From Elusimicrobium minutum Pei191 (GTDB lineage: Bacteria > Elusimicrobiota > Elusimicrobia > Elusimicrobiales > Elusimicrobiaceae): a DNA stretch of 64,000 nt. The stretch is from NCBI RefSeq assembly GCF_000020145.1, contig NC_010644.1, positions 930,001-994,000 of the forward strand, given 5' to 3'. The notes beneath the pieces are model-generated. The model made no database searches. It worked only from the letters and a program-made list of their open reading frames with translations, and was not told the DNA's origin. Position 1 is the stretch's first letter. Every line of letters starts with the position of its first letter. Below are positions 18,181 through 26,351 of the stretch, piece by piece. Made by a program: the position numbers and the translations under genes.

Positions 18181-19562
18181 TAAGCGTTATTCTCCATATA
18201 AAGTTTTACCGCTTCTAAAGAGACGGGCAGAACTTCAAACCTTTCTTTCCCTTCTAAAAACTTTTTTAAAGAAGGCGGCACTTCAACCTCAACGTTTAAG
18301 GCTTTTTTTACCGCAGCGCCAAATTTTGCTGGGTGCGCCGTGGCAAGCGTTATAACAGGCTCAGACCCGTTATATTGTAAAGCGGCGTTAACGCCTACCG
18401 CGCTGTGCGGGTCTAAAATAACGCCCGTTTGCGCATAAATACTTTTTATAACCTCAAGGGTTGCGCCGTCATCAGCTTTAAACGCGGTAAAAACCTTTTT
18501 AATTTCGCTAAGCATGACAGGGGGCACGTCATACCTGCCGGTTTCTTTAAAACGCGCCATAAAAGCGTTTAGGGCCTTTTGGTCACGCGCGCAGAAATCA
18601 AAAAGCAAACGTTCAAAATTTGATGAAATTTGAATATCCATAGAAGGACTTAGAGTATGAGTTACCCCTTTTTGCTCCATAACGCCGCTGTTAATAAACC
18701 TTGTAAGAATGTCATTAGCGTTGGAAGCTATTATAAGGCGCTTAATATTAAGCCCCATTTGTTTAGCGGTATAAGCGGCAAAAATATTGCCGAAATTGCC
18801 CGTAGGCACACAAAAAGAAACGCCCTCTTGTTTTTCATCAGCTTTTAAAGCGGCGTAAAAATAATAAACTATTTGCGCGGCTATGCGCGCCCAGTTAATG
18901 GAATTTACGGCGGAAAGACTGTATTTTTCCTTAAAGCCCGCATCGGCGAAAAGGCCTTTTACTATATTTTGGCAGTCGTCAAAAGAACCTTCCACCGCTA
19001 TATTTTTTACGTTTGGCGAAATAACTGTTGTCATTTGTTTGCGCTGCGCGTCAGATACTTTGTTATGGGGATGGAGAATAAAAATTTTAGCTCTTTCGGA
19101 ATTTTTAAAAGCAGCTATAGCGGCGGAGCCTGTGTCCCCCGAAGTGGCGCCCGCTATTGTTATAAAAGCGTTATTCCTTTTTAAAACAGTTTCAAACATT
19201 TGGCCTAAAATCTGCATGGCAAAATCTTTAAAAGCAAGAGTAGGCCCGTGAAAAAGCTCTAAAACCAAAATATTATCTTTTAATTTTTTTAAAGGGGCAA
19301 TTTCACCTTCGGAAAAATTTTTATAAGCAAGTTCAATAATATTTTTAAGTTCCGCGTCAGTAAAACAGTCTTCCGTAAAAGGGCGCAGTATTTTAAAGGC
19401 AAGCCCGTTATAAGAAAGCCCGCGCATACTTTCAATTTCGCTTTTTGTAAATTTAGGCAGCGTTTCAGGCACGTAAAGCCCGCCGTTTTCGGTAAGCCCG
19501 CCTAAAAGAACCTGTTCAAAATTAAAAGTTTTATTTCCGCCTCTTGTATCAATATATTTCAT
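18180..19562 (-). CDS. thrC: Threonine synthase
   Basis: PLP enzyme converting O-phosphohomoserine to threonine. The PLP lysine lies in GPTLAFKDFAMQ near residue 105, and the phosphate-binding loop TIAGATSGDTGSAA and PTGNFGNIFAAY follow in family order. Size (about 460 residues) and the N-terminal YIDTRGGNKTF match the class found in Gram-negative bacteria. I prefer the ATG at 19562; a TTG at 19574 is in frame. It sits between hom (14 bases upstream) and thrB (overlapping), all under the attenuator at 20931-21066. Confidence 0.95.
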   Translation of the reverse strand: MKYIDTRGGNKTFNFEQVLLGGLTENGGLYVPETLPKFTKSEIESMRGLSYNGLAFKILRPFTEDCFTDAELKNIIELAYKNFSEGEIAPLKKLKDNILVLELFHGPTLAFKDFAMQILGQMFETVLKRNNAFITIAGATSGDTGSAAIAAFKNSERAKIFILHPHNKVSDAQRKQMTTVISPNVKNIAVEGSFDDCQNIVKGLFADAGFKEKYSLSAVNSINWARIAAQIVYYFYAALKADEKQEGVSFCVPTGNFGNIFAAYTAKQMGLNIKRLIIASNANDILTRFINSGVMEQKGVTHTLSPSMDIQISSNFERLLFDFCARDQKALNAFMARFKETGRYDVPPVMLSEIKKVFTAFKADDGATLEVIKSIYAQTGVILDPHSAVGVNAALQYNGSEPVITLATAHPAKFGAAVKKALNVEVEVPPSLKKFLEGKERFEVLPVSLEAVKLYMENNA

Positions 19563-19576
19563 AATTTTTACCAATA

Positions 19577-20893
19577 TTATTTTATTATAGGAAAAACTTT
19601 AACGTCTTTCTCAAAAGCGCCGGGTTTAAGCTCGCGCATTTTAGCTACGGCCCTGTTAATTTGGTTTAAGGTGGCCGTTTCCGTCACTATGGAAAAATAA
19701 GCAAATTCCCCCTCGTGAAAATTAGGGCCTATGGTAAAGATATTAACGTTTTCATCACCGATAGCTTTTGCCGCCGCGCCTGTAACACCCGGCATATCTT
19801 TAGATTTAAGAATAATATTAAAGTTCATGGCGTGTTCCTCAAAAGGTTTTATTTCGCATTCCTGCCAGGCTATGGAACTGCGTTGTTTATCCCCGCGCGC
19901 TATTTTAACTATGTCGGAAACTATCGCGCTGCCGGTCTCTTCCATGCCGGCGCCCTGGCCTACTAAAATATTTTCGCCCGAATATTTATTAATTAAACGC
20001 ACGGCGTTTGTGGCCCCGTTAATATCGGCAAGGAAAATATCTTTATGCAACATCATCGGACGCACTGCGGCGTAAAGCTTATTACCCTCTCTTTTAGCGT
20101 AACAAATAAGTTTTATAACGCTGTTTATCTGCTTTGCGAAAGCAACGTCAACAGGTTTAATAACGTCAATACCGTTTACTCCGATAGTAATGCTGCGGGC
20201 GTCAACACCGTAAATCATTTGAATAAGAATTTTAAGTTTGTTGGCAGCGTCACCGCCGTTAATATCAAGGCTTGGGTCGGCCTCCGCGTAACCTAGCCGC
20301 TGGGCTTCTTTTAAGGCTTCTTCAAAAGATATTCCCCTTGATGACATGTTAGATAAAATAAAATTGCTAGTGCCATTCATTATGCCGTAAACGCTTAAAA
20401 TATCATCCCCTGTAAAACATTCCGTCAAACCCTTTATTATAGGGATAGCGCCGCAAACGGCGGCCTCAAACCCTATGCTTTTATTATTTTCTTTAGCTGT
20501 TTCAAACAGACTTTTACCCGTTTTAGCAAGGAGAGATTTATTTGCCGTAACAAGGTTTTTACCCGCTTTTAAAACACTTTCATGTATATTTTTAATGTAG
20601 TCGCCGTCGCCGCCAATGGTTTCGACAACAAGGTCAATGCTTTTATCAGCCAAAACTTCTTTTATTGCGGCGGAGGCTTCCTCTTTACTAAGCTCCTCTT
20701 TCGGGTTAACGAAAAGAGAAATATCAACTCCCGCTTTTTTTGCGGCCGCCATAGGGCGCAAATCAACTATTTTAGAAATATTTATTTTTTTGCCGCTTCG
20801 TTCGGACAGAGCGGCGCTAAACTCCGATATTATTTTTGCCGTGCCCGAACCTACCGTTCCGCAGCCCAGTAAAGCTATATTATAATTTTCCAT
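19577..20893 (-). CDS. hom: Homoserine dehydrogenase
   Basis: Reduces aspartate semialdehyde to homoserine. The 438 residues begin with a Rossmann motif (LLGCGTVGSGTAK), contain the catalytic-domain stretch GIMNGTSNFILS near residue 170 and GYAEADPSLDINGGDAANK near 210, and end with an ACT domain (KDMPGVTGAAAKAIGDENVN near 370) likely to bind threonine for feedback control. SD AGGAGCG precedes the ATG. First structural gene after the Thr leader peptide and attenuator. Confidence 0.95.
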   Translation of the reverse strand: MENYNIALLGCGTVGSGTAKIISEFSAALSERSGKKINISKIVDLRPMAAAKKAGVDISLFVNPKEELSKEEASAAIKEVLADKSIDLVVETIGGDGDYIKNIHESVLKAGKNLVTANKSLLAKTGKSLFETAKENNKSIGFEAAVCGAIPIIKGLTECFTGDDILSVYGIMNGTSNFILSNMSSRGISFEEALKEAQRLGYAEADPSLDINGGDAANKLKILIQMIYGVDARSITIGVNGIDVIKPVDVAFAKQINSVIKLICYAKREGNKLYAAVRPMMLHKDIFLADINGATNAVRLINKYSGENILVGQGAGMEETGSAIVSDIVKIARGDKQRSSIAWQECEIKPFEEHAMNFNIILKSKDMPGVTGAAAKAIGDENVNIFTIGPNFHEGEFAYFSIVTETATLNQINRAVAKMRELKPGAFEKDVKVFPIIK

Positions 20894-20930
20894 ATCTAAT
20901 CGCTCCTGTTTACAAACTTTATTTTAAAGA

Positions 20931-20960
20931 AGAAAAACCCGCCGTTTGAAGGGCGGGTTT
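20931..20960 (-). terminator. Attenuator terminator of the threonine operon
   Basis: On the minus strand AAACCCGCC pairs with GGCGGGTTT, then TTCTTCTTT follows. It lies between the Thr-rich leader peptide and hom. Its 5' arm can pair instead with TGGCGGTTT at the end of the leader ORF, which would form an antiterminator. Confidence 0.8.
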
Positions 20961-20982
20961 TATTTGTATTTTAAAAATCTTT

Positions 20983-21066
20983 TTAATTCAAAACAAAAAC
21001 CGCCAACAATTTGTCCATTGTTGTAGTTGTTGTTACTGTTGTGCTGGCGGTTCTTATTAGTTTCAT
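20983..21066 (-). CDS. thrL: Threonine leader peptide
   Basis: A 27-codon ORF ahead of hom. Eight codons are Thr, with residues 8-16 reading STTVTTTTT. This is the classical layout of a transcription-attenuation leader. The early segment AACCGCCA pairs with the late segment TGGCGGTT (regions 1 and 2), and region 2 can also pair with the terminator 5' arm. No SD is seen: a TATAAT at 21073-21078 lies only six bases before the ATG, so the message may be nearly leaderless. By analogy with enterobacterial thrL, stalling at Thr codons should allow read-through into hom-thrC-thrB. Confidence 0.82.
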   Translation of the reverse strand: MKLIRTASTTVTTTTTMDKLLAVFVLN

Positions 21067-21161
21067 ATTTTTATTATAGCAAAAAAGTTTTTAATTACTT
21101 AAAAGAGTTTCATTTTATAAACGCTAAAAACTTTAGGAATATTTATAACATTTACCCTGTA

Positions 21162-22175
21162 TTATATTCTCTCCAAATACCAGTTTATGGTTTTTATTAT
21201 ACCGGTATCAAAGGTTTCGTCGGCCTTCCAACCAAGCTCTGTTTCAAATTTTGTGGCGTCTATAGCGTAACGCTTATCATGCCCCGGGCGGTCTTTAACA
21301 AAAGTTATAAGGCTTTTATAGCTTTTGCCGTTAAGAGGCTTCTTTTGGTCAAGAACAGCGCAGATAATGTCAACAATTTCTAAGTTGGTACGTTCATTTC
21401 GTCCGCCTATATTATATGTTTCCCCCGCTTTGCCTTTGTGAAAAACAAGGTCAATGCCTTTACAATGGTCAAGCACGTAAAGCCAGTCGCGCACATTTTT
21501 GCCGTCGCCGTATATGGGAATTGACTGCCCGGCTAAAGCTTTGCGTATAATTGTGGGGATAAGCTTTTCTTTATGTTGTTTAGGGCCGTAATTATTTGAA
21601 CAGTTGCTTGTTGTAACGTCTAACCCGTAAGTATGGTGATAGGCGCGCACAATAAAATCGCTTGAAGCTTTTGAAGCCGAATAAGGTGAGTTGGGAGCGT
21701 AGGGGGTAGTTTCTTCAAACAAACCCGTTTCGCCAAGCGTGCCGTAAACTTCGTCGGTTGAAATATGGTGAAAACGGCAGCCCTCATAGCCTTTTTTATA
21801 TTTAAAAGGAGCTTCCATCCAATAATTTTTAGCCGCGTCAAGCAAGGTGAATGTGCCTTCAATATTTGTTTTTATAAACGGCAGAGGGCCTGTTATGGAA
21901 TTATCAACATGCGATTCTGCCGCGAAATGTATAACGCCTTTTATATCATGCTTTTTAAATAGGTCTTCAATAAGCGCGCGGTCGCAAATATCGCCTTCGA
22001 CAAAAGTGTAATTTTCGGCGTTCGCGACTTCGCTTAAATTAGATAAATCGCCCGCGTAGGTAAGTTTATCAAGGTTTATAACATTATAATCAGGGTAGGC
22101 AGCCGCAAAATAAGGAATAAAATTACTGCCTATAAAACCCGCTCCGCCTGTTACTAAAATATTTTTTTGCGCCAT
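21162..22175 (-). CDS. rfbB: dTDP-glucose 4,6-dehydratase
   Basis: Second step of dTDP-6-deoxysugar synthesis, giving dTDP-4-keto-6-deoxyglucose. The 337 residues have the extended SDR motifs: TGGAGFIGSNF at the N-terminus, HFAAESHVDNSI near 83, the active-site STDEVYG near 140 and YSASKASSDF near 167. It is the last gene of a five-gene minus-strand cassette (rfbA, rfbC, aminotransferase, acetyltransferase, rfbB), 17 bases after the acetyltransferase. Confidence 0.95.
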   Translation of the reverse strand: MAQKNILVTGGAGFIGSNFIPYFAAAYPDYNVINLDKLTYAGDLSNLSEVANAENYTFVEGDICDRALIEDLFKKHDIKGVIHFAAESHVDNSITGPLPFIKTNIEGTFTLLDAAKNYWMEAPFKYKKGYEGCRFHHISTDEVYGTLGETGLFEETTPYAPNSPYSASKASSDFIVRAYHHTYGLDVTTSNCSNNYGPKQHKEKLIPTIIRKALAGQSIPIYGDGKNVRDWLYVLDHCKGIDLVFHKGKAGETYNIGGRNERTNLEIVDIICAVLDQKKPLNGKSYKSLITFVKDRPGHDKRYAIDATKFETELGWKADETFDTGIIKTINWYLERI

Positions 22176-22192
22176 TCCCAGCCCCCTCTTAA

Positions 22193-22705
22193 TTAATTTT
22201 TGAAAATCGACAAATGCACTATATCTTTAAATTCACCGTTTTTATAAACATGTTGTTTAAAGTAACCGTCTTCTTCAAAACCGCATTTTTTATAAAGCCC
22301 TAAAGCTGCGGCATTGTCTGCAAAAACTTCGCAATAGACCTTATGCATATTAAGGTGGTTAAAAGCGTAGTCAAGAATAGTTTTAATAATTTCACGCCCT
22401 AAACCTTTGGAACGGTAGTCCTCTTCACCGATAAGGACGCGCCCCATCTCACACTTTTGGCTGCGGTTGTCTATATCAATTAAAGCTATCATTCCTATGG
22501 GTTTAGCATCCTTAGTTTCAATAATAAAATTTATTTCGCTTGTTTTTTTTAAAGTGTTTTGGAACCACGCGTCATTTTGGATTTTGTTTGGCATAACAAA
22601 TTCATAAAAATAATCATAATTTTGCGGAGCAAAACGCCACGCGCGTACGGTTTCCGCATCGCTTTCTTCAAAAGCCCTTAGCGAAATATTTTTATTATTT
22701 AGCAT
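22193..22705 (-). CDS. GNAT sugar N-acetyltransferase (PseH/RimJ-like)
   Basis: A 170-residue GNAT protein of the RimJ/RimL subfamily. The acetyl-CoA loop is RSKGLGREIIKTILDYAF near residue 100, and NAAALGLYKKCGFEEDG near 135 is the typical last motif. It overlaps the aminotransferase gene by 11 bases, so the pair is coupled. In this dTDP-sugar cassette the likely job is to acetylate the amino sugar made by the aminotransferase (inference). Confidence 0.85.
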   Translation of the reverse strand: MLNNKNISLRAFEESDAETVRAWRFAPQNYDYFYEFVMPNKIQNDAWFQNTLKKTSEINFIIETKDAKPIGMIALIDIDNRSQKCEMGRVLIGEEDYRSKGLGREIIKTILDYAFNHLNMHKVYCEVFADNAAALGLYKKCGFEEDGYFKQHVYKNGEFKDIVHLSIFKN

Positions 22706-23828
22706 ATTTTTTAACCGTATCCGCTACATATTTAACATCTTCACGGGTAAGTTTCATGTGCATAGGCAAAGATAATGTATGCTCGGAAACATAATGTGAA
22801 TTAGGGCATGTGCCTTTTGCATAAGCGTACATACGGTACTCGGTATTATCCCTGTAATGCACGCCGGGGTATACGCCGTTTTCATTTAAAGCGGCTAAAA
22901 GCTCGTCCCGATTTCCAATTAAAATCTGGTATAAATGCCTGGAAGACTCACACCCCGGGGCGACGGGAACCGTTTTTACTCCGCTGTTTTTAAATTCCTC
23001 ATCATACCAAGCGGCAATCTGCCTGCGGTAATTGTTGTCCTGGTCAAGATATTTTAAAGAAACAAGCCCTATCCCCGCCATAATGGAGTTGCCGTGGTCT
23101 TTAAAACCAACATACTCAACATCATATTTCCATTTATAAGCGCCTTTACCCGCCGTTCTCGCGAAAGTATCTTTATTTATCCCCAACCAGGATTTTTTGC
23201 GCACAATTTCGTCAAATTTGGCTTCTTTAAAACAAATCATACCGCTGTCGCCCGTGGGCATGTTTTTAACAGCCTGGTATGAATAAACAACAGCGTCCGC
23301 GCCGCGGCCGGGAACGTCGCCGTTAAGTTTTGTACCAGCCATATGGGCCGCGTCAAGCACTAAGGCAAGGCCTTTTTCTTTACAAATCTTTTCAACTTCA
23401 GCGTAACGGCCCGCGTTGCCGCCGATACCAACAAATAAAACAGCTTTTGTTTTTGGCGTAATTCTTTCGACTACGGATTTAGGGTCTAAACATAAATATT
23501 CGTCCACATCGGCAAAAACGGGTTTTAACCTGTTATATAAAATAGCGTGGTTGCTGGAAACGAATGTCATTGGTGTTGTAATAACTTCATCGCCGTCTTG
23601 CCAGTTATTTTCCTCTTTTAAAATATTAAAAGCAAGGTCAAGCCCCGCCGTTGCTGACGCTAAAAAATGGGCGTGGGGCAGTTTTGTGTATTCTTTCCAC
23701 TTTTCTTCCAACTCAACTGTTTTAAAACCAAGGCCAGTCCAGCCTTTATCCAAACATTCTCTTATCTGTTCCAAACATTCTTCCGTCCTAAAAGTAGGTA
23801 TAAACAACGGAATATTTTTTTGCGCCAT
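22695..23828 (-). CDS. DegT/DnrJ/EryC1/StrS sugar aminotransferase
   Basis: PLP-dependent transamination of a keto-sugar nucleotide. The 377 residues show the fold landmarks: SATAGLDLAFNIL near 58, PMTFVSSNHAIL near 87, LVLDAAHMAGT near 155 and the PLP lysine in SYQAVKNMPTGDSGM near 188. In a cassette that makes dTDP-4-keto-6-deoxy sugars, it likely yields a dTDP-amino-dideoxy sugar that the adjacent GNAT acetylates. Which carbon is aminated cannot be decided here. Confidence 0.9.
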   Translation of the reverse strand: MAQKNIPLFIPTFRTEECLEQIRECLDKGWTGLGFKTVELEEKWKEYTKLPHAHFLASATAGLDLAFNILKEENNWQDGDEVITTPMTFVSSNHAILYNRLKPVFADVDEYLCLDPKSVVERITPKTKAVLFVGIGGNAGRYAEVEKICKEKGLALVLDAAHMAGTKLNGDVPGRGADAVVYSYQAVKNMPTGDSGMICFKEAKFDEIVRKKSWLGINKDTFARTAGKGAYKWKYDVEYVGFKDHGNSIMAGIGLVSLKYLDQDNNYRRQIAAWYDEEFKNSGVKTVPVAPGCESSRHLYQILIGNRDELLAALNENGVYPGVHYRDNTEYRMYAYAKGTCPNSHYVSEHTLSLPMHMKLTREDVKYVADTVKKYAK

Positions 23829-23858
23829 AATATGTTCACCTCAAATTACTTAATAAAT

Positions 23859-24416
23859 TTAGTTAAAAAACGGCTGCTTTTTATATACTTCAAACCATGG
23901 GTAAGATTTGTCTTTTTCATTAACAATCTCACCGCCAAAAGGTACTTTCCAGTCAATATTTAAAACGGCGTCATTGTAAAGAATGCCGCCTTCGGACTCT
24001 TTGTTATAAAAATTATCGCATTTATACTGGAAAACGGCGCTTTCGCTAAGCACGCTAAAACCATGCGCGAAACCACGGGGAATATAAAACATTTTTTGGT
24101 TTTCTTCCGATAACTCGACGCCAAACCATTGCCCGAACGTTTTGCTTTGCGGGCGCAGGTCAACGGCAACGTCCCAAACTTTGCCCCGCTGCGCTCTTAC
24201 AAGTTTAGCCTGGGCGTGAGGAGGGGCCTGAAAGTGAAGGCCGCGTATTACGTTTTTAACGGAAAAAGACTGGTTGTCTTGAACAAAATTGCTGACTATA
24301 CCAGCATCCTCAAAAACTTTTTTATTGTAACTTTCAAAAAAATAACCGCGTTCGTCTTTAAAAATTTTAGGAGTTATTACTATTAATCCTTCAATTTCAG
24401 GTTTAAAAAAATCCAT
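23859..24416 (-). CDS. rfbC: dTDP-4-dehydrorhamnose 3,5-epimerase
   Basis: A 185-residue RmlC cupin. Landmarks are [11 protein letters not shown] near 23, the active-site [17 protein letters not shown] near 58 (catalytic His), [16 protein letters not shown] near 110 and [14 protein letters not shown] near 132. It overlaps rfbA by 14 bases. Its length and motifs are those of the true epimerase rather than the shorter FdtA-type ketoisomerases. No rmlD reductase is in this window. Confidence 0.93.
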   Translation of the reverse strand: MDFFKPEIEGLIVITPKIFKDERGYFFESYNKKVFEDAGIVSNFVQDNQSFSVKNVIRGLHFQAPPHAQAKLVRAQRGKVWDVAVDLRPQSKTFGQWFGVELSEENQKMFYIPRGFAHGFSVLSESAVFQYKCDNFYNKESEGGILYNDAVLNIDWKVPFGGEIVNEKDKSYPWFEVYKKQPFFN

Positions 24417-25287
24417 TTTCCATATCCTTTGGTATGCTTAAAATATATTGACCGTATTCGGTGTTTTTCATTTTTTCCCCCGAAGCCAGCAACTGCTCCA
24501 TAGTTATCCAGCCGTTTTTAAAGCCTATAGCCTCAAGACAAGCTATTTTAAGCCCCTGTCTTGTTTCTAAAGCTTCTATAAAAATGGACGCCTTTATCAA
24601 ATCCGCATGAGTGCCGGTGTCAAGCCAGGCCATACCCCTGCCCATTAGATTAACGGCAAGTTTGCCCTTTTTTAAATAGTGTTCGTTAACGGCGGTTATT
24701 TCAAGCTCGCCGCGGGCCGAAGGTTTTAAGTTTTTAGCTATTTCAACCACTTCGTTATCGTAAAAATAAAGCCCCGTAACCGCCCAGTTGGATTTGGGGT
24801 TGGCGGGTTTTTCTTCTATAGAAACAGCATTATAGTTTTTATCAATTTCAACTACACCGTAGGCCGACGGGTTTTTAACATGATAACCGAACACGCAGGC
24901 CCCTTCTTTTAAAGCGGAAGCTTTTTCCAGCATAAATTTTAAATCACGCCCGTAAAAAATATTGTCGCCTAATATTAAAGACACATTGTCTGTGCCTATA
25001 AACTCCTCCCCCAAAATAAAAGCCTGGGCAAGACCTTCCGGCTTGGGCTGCTCTTTATAACTTAATTTAAGACCGAATTGGGAGCCATCGCCGAGTAAAT
25101 TTTTAAATAAAGGCAAATCATGAGGCGTTGAAATAATAAGAATTTCCCTTATACTGGCAAGCATAAGTATTGATAAGGGGTAGTAAATCATAGGTTTGTC
25201 ATAAACGGGAATTAATTGTTTGGAAACCGCCAAAGTGGCCGGGAAAAGCCTGCTTCCTGTGCCGCCGGCAAGAATTATACCTTTCAT
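24403..25287 (-). CDS. rfbA: Glucose-1-phosphate thymidylyltransferase
   Basis: Makes dTDP-glucose from dTTP and glucose-1-phosphate, the entry step of the cassette. The 294 residues begin with [16 protein letters not shown], the nucleotide-binding signature, followed by [17 protein letters not shown] and [10 protein letters not shown] near 108. Length matches RmlA. It is the first gene of the minus-strand operon, with its promoter region in the AT-rich gap 25288-25397 shared with the divergent gene at 25398. Confidence 0.95.
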   Translation of the reverse strand: MKGIILAGGTGSRLFPATLAVSKQLIPVYDKPMIYYPLSILMLASIREILIISTPHDLPLFKNLLGDGSQFGLKLSYKEQPKPEGLAQAFILGEEFIGTDNVSLILGDNIFYGRDLKFMLEKASALKEGACVFGYHVKNPSAYGVVEIDKNYNAVSIEEKPANPKSNWAVTGLYFYDNEVVEIAKNLKPSARGELEITAVNEHYLKKGKLAVNLMGRGMAWLDTGTHADLIKASIFIEALETRQGLKIACLEAIGFKNGWITMEQLLASGEKMKNTEYGQYILSIPKDMENGFF

Positions 25288-25397
25288 AACGCTCCTTTGT
25301 ATTCGTAATATATCCGTAATTTTATACCTTTTCTCGGTATATTATATAATATATTATATCTAAAAACATTAGGAACCACTTGAAACAGGATATTATA

Positions 25398-26351
25398 ATG
25401 AAAAGAATAGCATTATTGGCGGGATACCATAAAAAAGGCTTAATTTCCGACTATGTTGTATATTACGCAAAAGAGTTGGCAAAAATATCGGACGTTTACT
25501 ATTTTGCCGATTCGGAAATGAAAAGCGGCGAGTTGGAAAAACTTGCCCCCTACGTAAAATTCGCCGGCGCCAAAAGACATGAAAATTATGATGTAGGTTC
25601 CTGGCAGCAAATAATAAATATGTTAGGTTGGGACGCTATAAGCCAATATGACGAACTTATTTTATGCAATGATTCCTGCTTTGTTCCTGTGCACGATTTA
25701 AAGCCTATTTTTGATAAAGCTTCCGCGCAACAAGATTGTGATTTTTGGGCAATGGGTAAAGGTTATGACTGGGATTCAAAAACCTGGCATTTATACGGCT
25801 ATTTCATGGTTTACAAACAGAAAGTTACACAAAACGCTGTTTTCCGCAATGCCATAAGTGGTTTTAAAATAGACAAAAGCTGGGAAAACATCTGCCCTTT
25901 TTCTGAATTTATATGGACGCAAATGTTTATTGAAGAGGGATTCAAGCCCAAAACAGCTTTTGATTTTAAGGATAATTTGGGCCATTCCTGGCGCACATAT
26001 ATTAAAAACGGCATGCCCATTTTTAAAATAAAAATTTTTACTAAATTCGCTTTTGAACTTAATACGGAAAGCTTAGCCGGCTGGCAAAAATTTTTAAAAG
26101 AAAATACTGATTATGACCCTAAACTTATTGAAAACCATCTAAAATCAATAAACGTGCCTTATAAAAGCTCTTACTATTTTTTCCACTCTAAAAATATTAA
26201 ACGGGCCATAAGAAAAATACGCCGTTGGTTCTTTTACTCAAATAAAAAACACGGTAACGATATCTTAAGAATTTTTGGAATTTATATAAGGAATAAAAAC
26301 GTTGACTTTGACACTACCATCTATGAGGATAACAGTATTCCCCTTTTGTAA
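25398..26351 (+). CDS. Rhamnan synthesis F-like glycosyltransferase
   Basis: A 317-residue protein from the ATG at 25398 (AGGA lies upstream). Features of the RgpF/rhamnan synthesis family are YDVGSWQQIINMLGW near 60, YDELILCNDSCFVPVHDLKPIF near 83 and DFWAMGKGYDW. The LCNDS segment resembles the nucleotide-sugar-binding acidic motif. A basic amphipathic C-terminus may associate with membrane. It likely adds a sugar to a surface polysaccharide made with the neighbouring dTDP-sugar genes. Its stop abuts the stop of the convergent double GT9 gene. Confidence 0.75.
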   Translation: MKRIALLAGYHKKGLISDYVVYYAKELAKISDVYYFADSEMKSGELEKLAPYVKFAGAKRHENYDVGSWQQIINMLGWDAISQYDELILCNDSCFVPVHDLKPIFDKASAQQDCDFWAMGKGYDWDSKTWHLYGYFMVYKQKVTQNAVFRNAISGFKIDKSWENICPFSEFIWTQMFIEEGFKPKTAFDFKDNLGHSWRTYIKNGMPIFKIKIFTKFAFELNTESLAGWQKFLKENTDYDPKLIENHLKSINVPYKSSYYFFHSKNIKRAIRKIRRWFFYSNKKHGNDILRIFGIYIRNKNVDFDTTIYEDNSIPLL

